This document shows, one piece after another, positions 41,426 through 52,216 of a DNA stretch of 56,553 nt. A program made the position numbers and the translations under genes. Position 1 is the first letter of the stretch. Every line of letters begins with the position of its first letter. Where the stretch lies: assembly GCA_049999725.1 (NCBI GenBank), contig JBNGIS010017987.1:1-56553 (forward strand), written 5' to 3'. A model generated the notes under the pieces. That model saw only the letters and a list, made by a program, of their open reading frames with translations, ran no database searches and was not told the DNA's origin. The DNA comes from Haplomitrium mnioides (taxonomy: Eukaryota > Marchantiophyta > Haplomitriopsida > Calobryales).

Positions 41426-42317
41426 TGTGAGACGATTTTCAAAAGGAAAGTGTGTTGAAATATGTCATTCCATGTTGTTGTTTTTGTTTTTGGAAAAATG
41501 GAGGAAATGAAGCAAAAGGATCAAAGAAAGTCTGAAACTTTTTACGATTGGAGATTCAGAGCTGAACAAATAGAATTGAGTGTTGGTTTTAAAGATGAGG
41601 CTAGAGAGATGAACTTTGGAGATCCAAAGTTAGTCGTTGAGTAGATGGTACCAAATAGGTATGCTAGAGATATATTGGAATCCCATCCAATAAATCAAAA
41701 TCAGACTATTTTTCCAATGACTGGCTATGGAAATGCGTCATTAAGAGTCATTATGAGAGGGAGTGGATAAGTGACCAAGAAAATTTCAAAGTTTATTTTT
41801 TGTGTTTAGTCAAAAAATTATGCCAAGAGAACGAAGAGGCGCTAATATTGCAACACGATGGTCTGAGAGGAAGAAGGCTTTGTTTTGCAATATTCTTGAG
41901 GAGGACGAAGAAAAGAAGAGGGCTGCAAAAATTGAAAGAGTAAGAGAACACAAAATGAAGAAAGCTGATGGAGTTTTGGGTGTGCAATTAGGGCTACTAA
42001 ATTATTTCATATTCCGAAGATCTCTTATAATCCTAGGAAATGCTTGCAGACACAAGGACTCTGGAAGTTTTTTATCAAGATATGGGATGTTGATATTGTT
42101 ATATTGGGTAGGAATACTCGGTTGTTTGTAACGGATGAGGCTATAAAGGAAATCTATGGGTTATCCGAGGAGAATTTTTCGAAGTGGATATTGAAGGGGG
42201 ATGAACACTTGAGATATCTAGTTTCAAATCCCACTATGATGAATAATTAGTACAAGATTCTAAAAATATGAGATCAGTTGGTACAAGAATTTGTGTAGTT
42301 ATTTGCTCATTTCTTAT
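41426..42317 (+). mobile_element. Element B, left part (3' LTR of a gypsy element by inference)
   Basis: Begins TGTGAGACG. The distance from this TG to the conserved start codon (41820) is 394 bases, against 395 in element A and 376 in element C, which fixes the left end independently. The coding part is MPRERRGANIATRWSERKK, then WKFFIKIWD, EEAIKEIYGL-like DEAIKEIYGLSEEN, and PTMMNN, a stop and YKILKI, collinear with residues 1-190 of the element A protein but broken. B is interrupted after CTTAT (42313-42317) by element C and continues at 46880. Confidence 0.78.
41462..41815 (+). other. Open coding-like frame upstream of the element B gene
   Basis: One frame reads MEEMKQKDQRKSETFYDWRF..., RAEQIELSVGF, then FGDPKLVVE, a single TAG at 41642-41644, and MVPNRYARDILESHP. 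It has a protein-like composition but no family that I recognise, and the corresponding 395 bp of element A shows no matching peptide. It may be a B-subfamily feature or chance. Confidence 0.35.
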
Positions 42318-42693
42318 TGTGAGGAGGTTTTTTTGGTGGAAAGGGTTTGGAAAGAGGCTATTTTTAATTTTCAAAGGAAATAAAGGAAGAAAAAGGGGGG
42401 TTGATGAATAAAATAGAGGGAAAAGGATATACTCTGGAAGATCAAGAGGAGAGCGGATTGAATCGGATGAGAGATGTAAAGTGTGGATTCAAGAATAAGA
42501 GATTTCTGGTCAAAAAGTTTTATTGAAAGGAGGGATCCAAAGTCTAGCGGAACTAGGTGAAGAGATCCAAAGAGCGCAAAGAGGGATTACCGTACAACGG
42601 AAGGGTTAAATTGCCATTGGTGGTCATTATGGAAGAAGGTGGTTTAACGGTTACTCCTTTTATTCAATTTTCAAAGGAAGGGTGGTGTTCGTT

Positions 42694-43755
42694 ATGCCAA
42701 GAAGGGTAGCAGCAAGAGCGCATTGGGTTCCTACGCATCGATCAGAGAGGAAGCGATTGGTATTTGTTCCCATTGAATCCCCAAGATCATCGCTCGAATT
42801 AGCCAGAGAAATTCCTGTGATGGCTCCAAAGAAAAAATTGGTGGATGGCACGTACACGCCATCAGGCCCGGTCAAGAATATGCATCTTCTTTGAATCTCA
42901 TATAATCTCAAGAAGATGTTGCGCCGAAGAGGTTTATGAAAGTTTGTGGGATATATTTGGGATCATGACCTCAGACCATTGATTGGGAATACGCAGATTA
43001 CTCAGGTTGATATTTGCGAATGAGACATCGTTTTTTCTATGAGGGGAAATTTGGTGTACTTCTCAGAAGAGATAGTGAAGCAGTTGTATCAACTACATGA
43101 GGTGGACATGGTTGATCGTATTTTGAAAGGGGAGGGTCATTTAGCCTACCTTTATCATCCAACGACAATTACAAATGATGGCTATAAGATTCATGAGATT
43201 TTTGGATCCGTTATTGCAGGAGTTTGTGCAGGTGCTTGCTACAATTGTGTTTCAACCAAAGCCACGTTACATTACGAAAACCAATCTCCATGTGTTATTG
43301 AATGCTTGACGTAGCCATACTAAACGAATGGCAGCGTTTATCAATGGGAGAATCACATGGTATTTTAAGCAGAGTTGGGGCAAGAGCCCAATTATTTGGT
43401 TTGCACTGTTTGTCCTGCATCATCTGTTTGCAAATGGAATTTACACTAGTGCGGAAATGGGGTTATTGGACCAAGATCGCACGGCGATGTCTGAAGAGAC
43501 AATTTGGGAGGTAGGAGTGCCAAATAAGTCTGGAAGACAACCTTGGACAATGCCATCAACAGATCCCATCCCAAGAGAAGGTGTGGAAGTGCATCAGCCT
43601 TAGTCAAGGTATCCAAAAATGTTGAAGAGGCCGAGAACGGAGATGATGGGGGCATGGGTCCCAAAAGAAGTTCCTCCAGTGGTGAAGAAAGGGGAAAGTT
43701 CAAAGGCTTATCCAGTAGCTTATAGAAAACCAAGGGAAGAGCGAGTGGTGGAAAT
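42694..43755 (+). pseudogene. Element C gene, N-terminal part (disabled)
   Basis: Starts MPRRVAARAHWVPTHRSERK and follows the A protein closely: SGPVKNMHLL then a stop, SYNLKKMLRRRGL, a stop, KFVGYIWDHDLRPL, VYFSEEIVKQLYQL, TITNDGYKIHEI, a frameshift near 43200, WYFKQSWGKSPIIWF, HHLFANGIYTSAE and SEETIWEVGVPNKSGRQPW. The reading is cut at RVVE (43755) by the solo LTR. At least three premature stops and two frameshifts are present. Useful as an outgroup for the intact A protein. Confidence 0.85.
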
Positions 43756-44188
43756 TGTAGAAGAATCGAATAGATCAAATCCAAATGAGTAAGAACTCAT
43801 GGTGAACTCTAATAGAGTTCTTCAACCAAAAGCAACTCAAGGTCTAAGCTAAGACCAAGAGTGCAAGCAAAAGCCAAGCAACCAAAGAACCCAAGTGATT
43901 CGAGAGGAACTCCAGAATGAGGAGTGGGGCTAAGAAGCCCTTCTATTTATACAAGAGAAGAGGGTGTCATCCCTCTTACTTCACTTACAAGTCACTTCTC
44001 ATTTCAGCCCTAAAGGTGACTCTCTACCAAAAGTGACTTCAAATGCAAGTAACCTAGAAGTGACTCTTCACTAAAAGTGACTTCAAATGCAAGTAATCTA
44101 ATCTTACCCTAAAAGTGACTCACTACCACTTCCTTCACTCCTTTCTATTTTCTTATAAATAGCACAACCTTATGCTTGTACTATTACA
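43756..44188. repeat. Solo LTR, family S copy 1, inside element C
   Basis: TGTAGAAGAATCG ... GTACTATTACA, 433 bp, flanked by GAAAT at 43751-43755 and 44189-44193, a perfect 5-bp target duplication. It aligns with 53729-54112 through long identical runs (for example GGAGTGGGGCTAAGAAGCCC and AAGAGAAGAGGGTGTCATCC). It is 49 bp longer because a ~43-bp unit beginning AAAAGTGACTTCAAATGC is duplicated at 44029 and 44072. A TATAAATA box on the minus strand (43944-43951) suggests that the LTR is read right to left. No coding sequence; no internal region, so a solo LTR or very small element. Confidence 0.9.
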
Positions 44189-45405
44189 GAAATGGTGGAT
44201 AACTGTGAGGATTCACGAGATCAAGACTAGAATCAACAGCTCGAAGAGATGGATACCATCCAATTTGCAGCAGAACATCAGTTGAAAGCTTCAATGGATA
44301 TTTACCAGAGTTTGAACATCCTTCCAAGGGAGACAAGGAGAGAGAAAGTGCCTCTAGTAATTGAGGAAGTTTGGGAGGAAGTGATTCAACAAGAAGGAGT
44401 TCATGTTAAGATGAAAGGTTAGGGAAATGGGGAGAGTTTGAATTCTCCAGTGCCTTAGAGGAGGAATGATCATCTCCGGAAGGAAGTTGTTATAGAACGC
44501 GCTAGTCCAGCTGGATCAAATGTGGCGTCTTTGCCCCCACCTATGCAAGATAAAGGGAAGAGAATTGTGGGAGATGAAGAGACAGAGTCAGATGAAGATG
44601 ATTGGGAACTTGTCTATGTACATTTGAAAAAGCGAATGTAGGTTAAAGAGAAGAGATTGGAGAATGTGATTGTGCAAGAGAGGTTGGAGAGCAAGAATTT
44701 GAGAGTTGTAATTAGTATGCTCGAACAGGAAAATAGTGTTTCTGCTAAGAATTTGCCTTAGTATTGGGCGTTGCAGGATAAGTATGTAGCTTTGGAAGCA
44801 TTGTTGGCTAAACAAGAGGAGATAGTTCAGGTATAGCAGACTAAGCTGTATGAGATGCAGACAAGGTTAAGGCAAGAAAAGAGAAAATGAAGAAGGTGGA
44901 AGAAGATCGGAAGAATCTTGTAGAGGGCTTCAAGGAAAGGAAAATGTTGATTCAGTCCTTGAACGAGAATTTGAAGAAACGTGAGGAGAAGGAGAAAGAT
45001 TGGGAAAAGTTGTATTAGGAGATACATGCTTCTAAGGTGAAAGAGAGGAATCGCGCTAATGAGCTTCAGGAGAAGTTAGCGGAATGGCATAAGGAAACTT
45101 TTCTTCGAGAGAAGAGGGAATTTTTGGAAGCATTGTTGCAAGCCGCGTGCGAATCCACAGGGTTGAAGCAAATGTGGGAGAAAGTCCAGGAAGTTCAGAT
45201 ACAGACATTGGATCGTATGGATGAGGGTATGCAATGATTGATATTTGATATGGATGAAGCAAATCAGGAAGTGGCCCAAGTACAAGAAGAATTGGCTACA
45301 TTAGAGGAAGCTTGGTATGCCGAGATCTATTAGGATTTGCGAGGTGAAGTAAATAGTGTGTCAGCTGAAGTCGAGGTAGAAGGTCGTTTGGCTCCAAAGA
45401 CCTGA
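44189..45405 (+). pseudogene. Element C gene, C-terminal coiled-coil part (disabled)
   Basis: After the LTR the reading continues EMVDNCEDSRDQD and, through many stops, reaches a well preserved end: NRANELQEKLAEWHKETF, EKREFLEALLQAACES, GLKQMWEKVQ, TLDRMDEGMQ, a stop, FDMDEANQEVAQVQEE. These match residues of the A protein near its C-terminus one for one. It terminates at TGA 45403-45405. The heptad-rich central part is present but broken by TAG codons at former Gln and Trp positions. Confidence 0.82.
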
Positions 45406-46879
45406 ATAGGATAAATCACTATTAGTTAGGTGTCGGCTCGAGATGTGTCATTTCAATAAGTTAGGAATTGTATAAGTCTCTTTAGGACTCTAAATTGAGG
45501 GTTGCCAAAGCCCTAGTAAAGAGTTCTCGGAGAATTTTGATAAAAATTGTCTGAGAATTCCATTTGTAAGAAATTGTCTTTGTGTTTGAGGAATTGCTTT
45601 GTAGAATCTCTAAGTTGAATTTATTAGAGAATCGACAAGGTTAAGTGAGAAGGACGAGTTGGTTCAATTCGCTATCGTAAGATAGGAAGAACTTAAAAAG
45701 AACTGCTACCTTCAAAACTTTTCTTAAGATTGATTGTCCTTTAGTGAAGAGAGGAAAGATTCAATTCCGAGAAGAACATATAGAGATTTTGTAGAGATTT
45801 AAGGGTAGAGTGGTGGCCCAGAGAGGAAGACTATCGTAGTAGAGGGGGTACTCGAACAGATCGTAAGCTTGCCTGATCAATTTGTTGAAGAAGGATCGTA
45901 CCAAGATCCTTTTAAATATGTGTGAGGTCTAGGAGTAACATTTGGATATTGCTCTTTAGATCGACGGATCAGGAGAGTAAGTTTCAATCGCCGGATTGGA
46001 GTCCAAGCGGATCTTCAAGGAAATCGCTTAGAGTTTCGAGGACGTATCTAGAGTATGCAAATTGTAACTTGATTGTCGGGAGAGAGATTGTGTTGAGGAG
46101 GGCAAAAGAAGCTGCTTCGATCCCTTGTAGTTCGTAAGGTTAAACAAAATTCCTTGAGAGTTGCATGAGGCTAAAGAACGCATTCAATTTGTTAGTCTTA
46201 AGAAAGATTGAGCGAACGTGGAAGAATTGCGGAAAGGGAGTGTTCCGAAGTATTGTTGAGGAGCATCCGAAAGAAAAAGAGGACACATGTCGAGGGGAGA
46301 GCGATCGCGGAAGTTGTCGCGAAGAAGGATTGTTGGTCCGAAGTAAGAAGTCCAAAGTCCGAAAGAATCTGTGGAGAATATTTGGAAGATTCTTCAAAAT
46401 TTTGCGGATTGACGTTCCAACTTCTAGTTTGAAAGCGGCGTTGGACATCGTTGGATTTTTGTTGTGTAGTGTGGTAAGTCAGTGGTGACATCAACAAAGT
46501 TGTCGTTTAGCATTGAAGTCAAGCTACAGATAAGGTACGGTGGTCATATAGAGAAGGACAAGGCGTTCTAACTTCCAAGTTGACTGCGGCGTCGGACAAC
46601 GGCTGAACTGGTCTTAATCGTTGTTTCAGGAAAATCGGAAACGTATTCCGAAGTGTCATTTCGGAAGAGGTGTGTCACTACAAAAGAATGCGCAGGAAGA
46701 GATTGGTTCAAGATCTGATTATTTTGAAATCTGATTCTGAGAGAGGATTGCGAGCTGGTACCAAAACGGAGTGATTTGTGAAGGAAGTGATTTTGGAGAC
46801 ATAAAATTTCTGCCTACGTGAGTAAAAGAACCTCAGAGAGGGCTAAATTGTGTATGTTAGGATTCTCCCCTGTACCACA
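45406..46879 (+). other. Conserved non-coding 3' part of element C
   Basis: No gene called. It is collinear with 11267-12693 of element A: TTGTATAAGTCTCTTTAGG, GAACAGATCGTAAGC, GATCGACGGATC, GAAGCTGCTTCG, GACATCAACAAAG, GTTGACTGCGGCGTCGGAC, GTGAGTAAAAGAACC and GAGAGGGCTAAATT occur in the same order. Short frames at 46165-46488 and the complementary strand are not conserved in A. Confidence 0.7.
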
Positions 46880-48765
46880 CTTATTCTAGCAGAAGTTCAA
46901 ATATGTGACGCGAGCAAACTTGATTCTATTGTTGAATATTTGGAGAAGTCATTCCAAAGGGGTGGCAGAGTTTATCAAGAGTCGGGTATTTTGAGTTGTT
47001 GTAGTCAAAGAACCCAGTTATCTAGCTTGGGCTGTTCTTACGACACCAATTGGAGGCTCACAAGATTTGTAATGATGAAAAATTATAGCCCATCAAGAAG
47101 AATGAGAGGATAGATTCCGTGGAAACAATATGGAATGATGGAGTTCCAAGCAAGCCTTAGAGCAAGCAATGGACAATGCCTTTCACTTTTCTAAGAACAA
47201 TAAGAGAAGCAAAGGTGAAAATTGTAGAGAGACCTTATGCTAGGATGAGTAAGAGAGCCAAGATGGAGCAATAAGGAGTGTGGGTTCCCATGGGATGGAC
47301 GGAGCCAACCATTATTCTAAGTCGGGAAGGAAAGTTAGCTTACCCTATAGTGTGTAGGAGAACCAAAGAGGACAAAGCCATTGAGATGATTAATCTTGAA
47401 GATGATGAGCCAAAAGAGAATTAGGAAATTATTATGGAAAGGGCAGATGGTTCAAGAGTGGAATTACATCATGCAGTATGAGATATTAATCTGCACAAGA
47501 GGACCAAAATTGCTCGAGTAATAGCTCCAATGGTAACAAAGAGGAGAGAGGAGCATGTAGATGTGGTGGAAATCGCTGCAAAGGCAGTTGCAGAAGTGCA
47601 AGAAGGGACTTAGTCTGCTATAGGATCAAGTGGAAGAAGAGAGGTGAGAGTTCCATTATTAGAATTGCCTGAGACTAGACAAAGAGAAGTAGTAGGAGAA
47701 GTTGATGAATGGGAAGAGGAGGCACGTGAAGATGAGGAAACATAATTAGATAATGATGACTAGCAAGGAGGTATTCAAAAGTTAGTCCGAGAGATGAAGA
47801 TGCAAGAGAATCGGCTAGAAAATTGCATTTGTTGGGAGAAGAAGGAGACGATTGTGTTAAACAAGGCGTTGGGGGCGAAGCTCAAAGAAAAATTCAAGAA
47901 GAACCACAAGAGGTGCTCCAAGTTTAGAAATTGAAAGAACAAGTTGTAGATTTGGAGGCTTAGTTGAGCAATGAGATGAAGGAAATTAAACATTTGGAAG
48001 AGTGGGTTTAGCACTTAACACATACATTGTAGGAGACAGATGGTTAAGTCAAGATGCTCACGAAGGAGAAGAATATAACTAAGGGAGAGGTGATGAAGAG
48101 GGGCTAGATGTTGGGGTAGTTGTAATCCCAATTGGATGGCTATGCAGATATAAGGAAGAACTTGGAGGAATTCTGTCAAGGATTCTACAAGAGATGTGAA
48201 GCAAAGATAAAGAAATTGACCTTGTTCCAAGAAAAGTTAGATGCACAACAACAAGATTCAATGGAAAGAGAATAGAGGGCATTCTGTGAGGATTTGCTCA
48301 AGAAAATGTGTGAATGTGGATCAAAGAGCAAGAAGTAAAAGCGGATACGCTAGAATGGGTGGACATGACACTGCAGCATTTGATCATTGATGTAGGCGAG
48401 GCAAATCAAGAAGTAGAAAAAAGTCCGAGACCAATTGACAATTTTGGAGGACAAGAGATGGAAGGAGGCAACTAAGGAAATCTTAGGAGTTAAGATAGTG
48501 GAAGTGCCAAGGGAAGCTGGAGGAAGAGAGTCTTCAATTTCATAGGAATTAGTTTGAAGATGATAGCATAGGAATTAGTGTCGCTTAGAGATGTCAATTC
48601 ACTTAGCTAAGTCTATCAAAAACTATCTAGAGAATATCATATCTGTTTTCTTTTTTTCTTTCCCATAGGCTATTAGACTATCTTTGTAAAACTCATCGCA
48701 AGTAAAGAAGTACTTGTAGAAGATTGTCTTAGAATTTTGTTAATTTTCTCAATACATCTTACAAG
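46880..48765 (+). mobile_element. Element B, right part, truncated at its 3' end
   Basis: Continues B after the second CTTAT. The first ~250 bp align with element A from about residue 190 (GGTTATCTGG corresponds to AGTTATCTAG). Then come a VETIW-NDGVPSKP stretch, QWTMPF, GKLAYPIVCRR, EMINLEDDE and acidic and coiled-coil parts with many stops, ending near 48550. The tail keeps CTTTGTAAAACTCATCGCAAG and AGTAAAGAAGTACTTG, matching 11395-11430 of A. About 1.3 kb of the expected 3' part is missing, replaced by diverged array DNA at 48766. Confidence 0.72.
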
Positions 48766-49430
48766 TGTTTGATGATTTTTCTTAGAAACTTGAGTTAAGC
48801 CAAGGTTCCACATCGATCTTCCTTATAATTCATTTCTTGATTTGGAAACTTGAGTTTAAACAAGATTGTGAGTTGGTCGTCTTTGTAGTCCACATAACGT
48901 TTTTTCTAGAAACTTGAGTTATATAGAGGTTCTGAATTGATACTCCTTGCATTTTAGCACTCTCCATAGAAACTTGAGCTAAAACAAGGCTCTTAATTGG
49001 TCTTCCTTGTATTCCATCATAGTGCTTGGAAGTTTGAGCTAAAACAATGGTCTCGTATGGTCTTGTATTCCATCACTGTAGTTGGGGACTTTAGTTGAAA
49101 AAAGGTTCTGCTCTATTCCTCCTTTTATTTCTCCATCATTATGCTTGGAAACTTTAGTTGAAACAAGGTTCTTGTATGATCTTCTTTGTGTTTTCATTAC
49201 TCAATTTTCAAACCAAAATTCAAACAAGGTTCTTATAAGATGTTCCTTGTATTACATCACTCTTGTCAAAAACTTGATTTGAAACTAGGTTCTTTTTTGT
49301 ATTCCATCACTTTGATACAAGCCATGGTTGAAACAAGGTTCTTGTATGTTCTTCACTGTATTCTATTACTCTCCCTAGAATCTTGAGCTAAAACAAGGTT
49401 CTCTTGTGAATTTGTTTGAGCTCCATCACC
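48766..49430 (+). repeat. Diverged relative of the 60-bp array
   Basis: About eleven units of roughly 60 bp with AGAAACTTGAGTTAAACC- or GAGCTAAAACAAGG-type cores, GTTCTTGTATGATCTTC and TTGTATTCCATCAC. They share GAAAC-TT-GTTGAAACAAGGTTCTTG with the main unit, but the second half (TATTCCATCACT instead of AATTCACAACTT) is different. This looks like an older or edge subfamily in the same orientation; no variant order matches the main blocks. Confidence 0.8.
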
Positions 49431-49812
49431 ACTGTTTCAATTTCCTTGGAGGAGCATAGGGGGAGGAGCCTTTCCTTATTCTGTATGTTTCGTGGGCTGG
49501 TCTGTAGTATAATAGGGGGTTCGGAGTATCCCATGGCAATCTCAAAGCAATGGTTGTAGTATACTCCGCAGGAAATGCGAGGTCAACTTCAGATCTTGTT
49601 ATCGACTCTAGCCCAATTGAAGTTCTTATAGCAAGAGGATCAAACATTGGTTCTAGTTTATCTTCATATGCGCGGTGTGAAATCAAGGTGACTCTTTCTA
49701 GGGGAGAGAAATTTGGCTGGGTTACTATTGGAAGATAGGATTCAAGTCTGACATCAGAGATACGAAGTGTCAAGACACGACAATCCAACTTCTCCTTTGA
49801 AAACGACATCAA
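49426..49812 (-). CDS. Uninterrupted 128-codon ORF, unknown
   Basis: The minus frame begins MMSFSKEKLDCRVLTLRISD and runs to PPRKLKQW without a stop, slightly overlapping the end of the diverged array. Composition is protein-like (VTLISHRAYEDKLEPMFDP, RSEVDLAFPAEYTTTIALRL) and unlike array translations. No family, catalytic motif, signal peptide or membrane segment recognised, and no neighbouring gene suggests a role. It may be a fragment of a host or element gene, or chance; coding status is unproven. Confidence 0.35.
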   Translation of the reverse strand: MMSFSKEKLDCRVLTLRISDVRLESYLPIVTQPNFSPLERVTLISHRAYEDKLEPMFDPLAIRTSIGLESITRSEVDLAFPAEYTTTIALRLPWDTPNPLLYYRPAHETYRIRKGSSPYAPPRKLKQW

Positions 49813-51490
49813 ACGGTGGGTGAACTAAGCAGAAGGATGTCCAAACCGAGGGCCAACGAGAAGAACCAAACACTAGCTGTAGGTAGGAGTCAACTACAAA
49901 ATCAAGAACTGAAAGAGATGAGCTACAAAGATCGGGTGAGGGATCAGAAAATGGAAAGAGGTAGATTCATGGCCAACTTACTACTATCAGCCGACAAGAG
50001 AAGGATTGAGTGCGTTACTACAGACCAAGTGGCCAAAAAGTAGTAAATCAAATATTAATCTAATAAAAATGACAAATAAAAAAGAGTGAGTACCTAACTA
50101 GCATGATCTACCGAGAACAGTAGGGCCAAATACTTAGCTAGCACTCCGGCTGATGAGAAGGAACCGAATATGAAAAAAATGACGACAACTGATAATGGAG
50201 AGCCAAAAACTCCACTACTAACAACAACCGATGAAGGGAGAACTGAAAGCTTAACCACTATCAACAACCAATAAAAGAGAAGCAAAAAACATAAGTATTG
50301 ACATAGATCAATAACAGAGAACTTGAAAGCTAACAATTCACAATGGCTGAGATAGACGAAACCAAAAACCAACAATTGACACAAAAAGAGAGAAGGGAGA
50401 ACAACATAAGGGATTTGGATGACGCCTATAGATTGGTCCTCAGAAGGCTACTTTGAAGGGAATTGCGGACTGATGACTAACTTCTGATGGGCCAACTTGG
50501 AACGACCAAAGATGATATCACTATGTTAGACATTGTGAAAAGAATCCACGCATCACTTCTTGGAGAGCCAGTATGCAATTTTCGACAATGGGAGCAACCA
50601 AATTACAGATTCGCAACAATGAGAGGAAGGAGAGAGGAGATTGGAGTCGTGGGCATGCAAATACCGTAAGATCGAGGTTGTGTTCAAGGGTAAATGCAAA
50701 CCAAGCTGATGTGGACAGGAAATCATGTACTAATCAAGTAATGAAGCATGAACTTTATTCAAATTGTCGCAATACAATATGGGAGGTGCTATAGATCCTC
50801 ACACTTTAATATCTAAAAGCCAACCAAGACTAGAGCTAACGCTTTATGAGACTAGCCAGGCAAAACACGTCGAGCCAACACCACAAACCAAAAAATTAAT
50901 TGTTGCAACTTAAGATGGGACGCGCACCTCACACATGATTCAAGTACAAAGAAGCAATTGGGAATGTAATGTCACACCAAGAGCTAGACTTCTTTTTCAT
51001 ATATAGCTCACTTTTTGCTTTGGACACTAACACTTAAACATATTGACATAGACACAACACATAAGAAGAGCCATGCCCTTGTTTCTAAGGTTGGCCCTTT
51101 GTTCTACACCTTGACTTCACGATATATTTTCCAATAGAGCTAACACATAACATCGATACAAACATATATGTGAATAGACAAACTAATTAGACATAATAGA
51201 TACAAACACTCATACGAGGAAACAAAAAGGCATGAACATCACATGTACTAACCAAATATTATTCAAGAACTCATATTTAGGCAGTATAGGAATCTTTAGA
51301 ATGAAATACCAACAACAAAGACCCTTCGTTGAGTATATATAGAAGGCTACCTATAGGTCAACTACCAACACACATTGTTGGAGCTCTCTCTTCATGTCAA
51401 TCACAATACCCTTGAATATTTCTATTTTCTTTTGTTTTCTATACATTCCAATAGTCATCACCATCACCAAATAGCTACATCACAAATTAC
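49431..51490. other. Unclassified region between array relative and gypsy element
   Basis: About 2 kb with no recognised domain. One long minus frame (49426-49812) is listed separately. Plus-strand frames at 49816-50043 and 50487-50669 are short and unsupported. Between about 50130 and 50400 loosely repeated AACAACCGATGAAGG-like and GAGAA-rich segments appear. A TATATATAGAAGG motif near 51333, followed by a pyrimidine-rich stretch to 51486, could be part of an LTR, but I could not find matching ends. Confidence 0.5.
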
Positions 51491-51497
51491 ATTCACG

Positions 51498-52036
51498 TCA
51501 AATGGAATATTGCATTGTGAAAGATATGATAACGACATTCAAAAAGAATGTGCCTTGATTGCAAACAATTTCCAAGGGGCACTCAAATTGAGTGAGGATA
51601 TGGGAGTAGAGGAAGGAGGCATTCAAAGCTACGTTGTTGACTGAAAGGGCAATCGCTTTGTCCCACCTTGTGACATAATCGGTGGCAAGTAAGATGTCTT
51701 GGTTTTGGCAACTGCAAAAGGGAGGAGTCATTGGGCCAATGAAATCAAGACCCATTTTTCAAAGGCGAGCATTGGGAGAATCAACACTAGGGGCATTTCA
51801 TATGCCTTCATAGGACAACCACTTCTTTGACAAGCATTGCAAGTATGTGCAAATTTATGAGTGTCAACAAAAAGAGTTGGCCACCAATAGCCAGAACAGT
51901 GAACTTTCAGAGCAGTTGTCTTTCTCGCAAAATACCCACCACATGCAGTGGAGTGGTATCCTTGTAGTACGTGAGAAGCATGGAGAGGAATCAAGCATCG
52001 GCGCAATATCCCATCTTCTCCAATATGAGAGAGCAA
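51498..52036 (-). pseudogene. Gypsy integrase, zinc domain and partial core
   Basis: The zinc-binding part reads HVLQGYHSTACGGYFARK, then GYWWPTLFVDTHKF and TCNACQRSG, an HHCC motif with the Cys pair intact. The core follows with EKWVLISLAQ, shifted in frame to MGLDFIGPMTPPF (first Asp in LDFIGP), ILLATDYVTRWDKA and CPLEIVCNQGTFF, where the second Asp of the usual SDQGTHF is Asn. The Glu region is missing because the element ends at 51498. Confidence 0.85.
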
Positions 52037-52216
52037 TCCAAATACAATAGTATATGGAGAAGTTGATCAAATGAAAGACCAAATTTGATATGTCATGAGT
52101 TTGGAAGGCAAAACTTTGGAAGTGAGGAAAGGTATAAATTGATTGTACCACAAGTGTGTTGCTAGTTGCACTAGTGGGTGTTTGGAGACAGGATCATCTG
52201 GGAGTATGGAAGCAAT

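Larger units (their letters stand above)
42318..46879 (+). mobile_element. Element C: full-length relative of element A, nested inside element B
   Basis: Starts TGTGAGGAGG and ends CCTGTACCACA, and is flanked by CTTAT at 42313-42317 and 46880-46884. Removing it restores element B: the residues before 42317 and after 46880 continue the same alignment to element A around residue 190. Total length is 4,562 bp; without the nested solo LTR and its duplication it is 4,124 bp, close to the 4,090 bp of element A. Like A it has no pol genes and no terminal repeats. Order of blocks in the 3' part follows A. Confidence 0.85.

Noticed and set aside
46880-48765. A third independent relative of element A after element C
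   Set aside because: The CTTAT duplication and continuous alignment across it show that this is the right half of element B, split by C.
51375-51644. Plus-strand ORF of 89 codons
   Set aside because: It overlaps gypsy integrase on the minus strand, which has clear motifs; the plus frame is a shadow.
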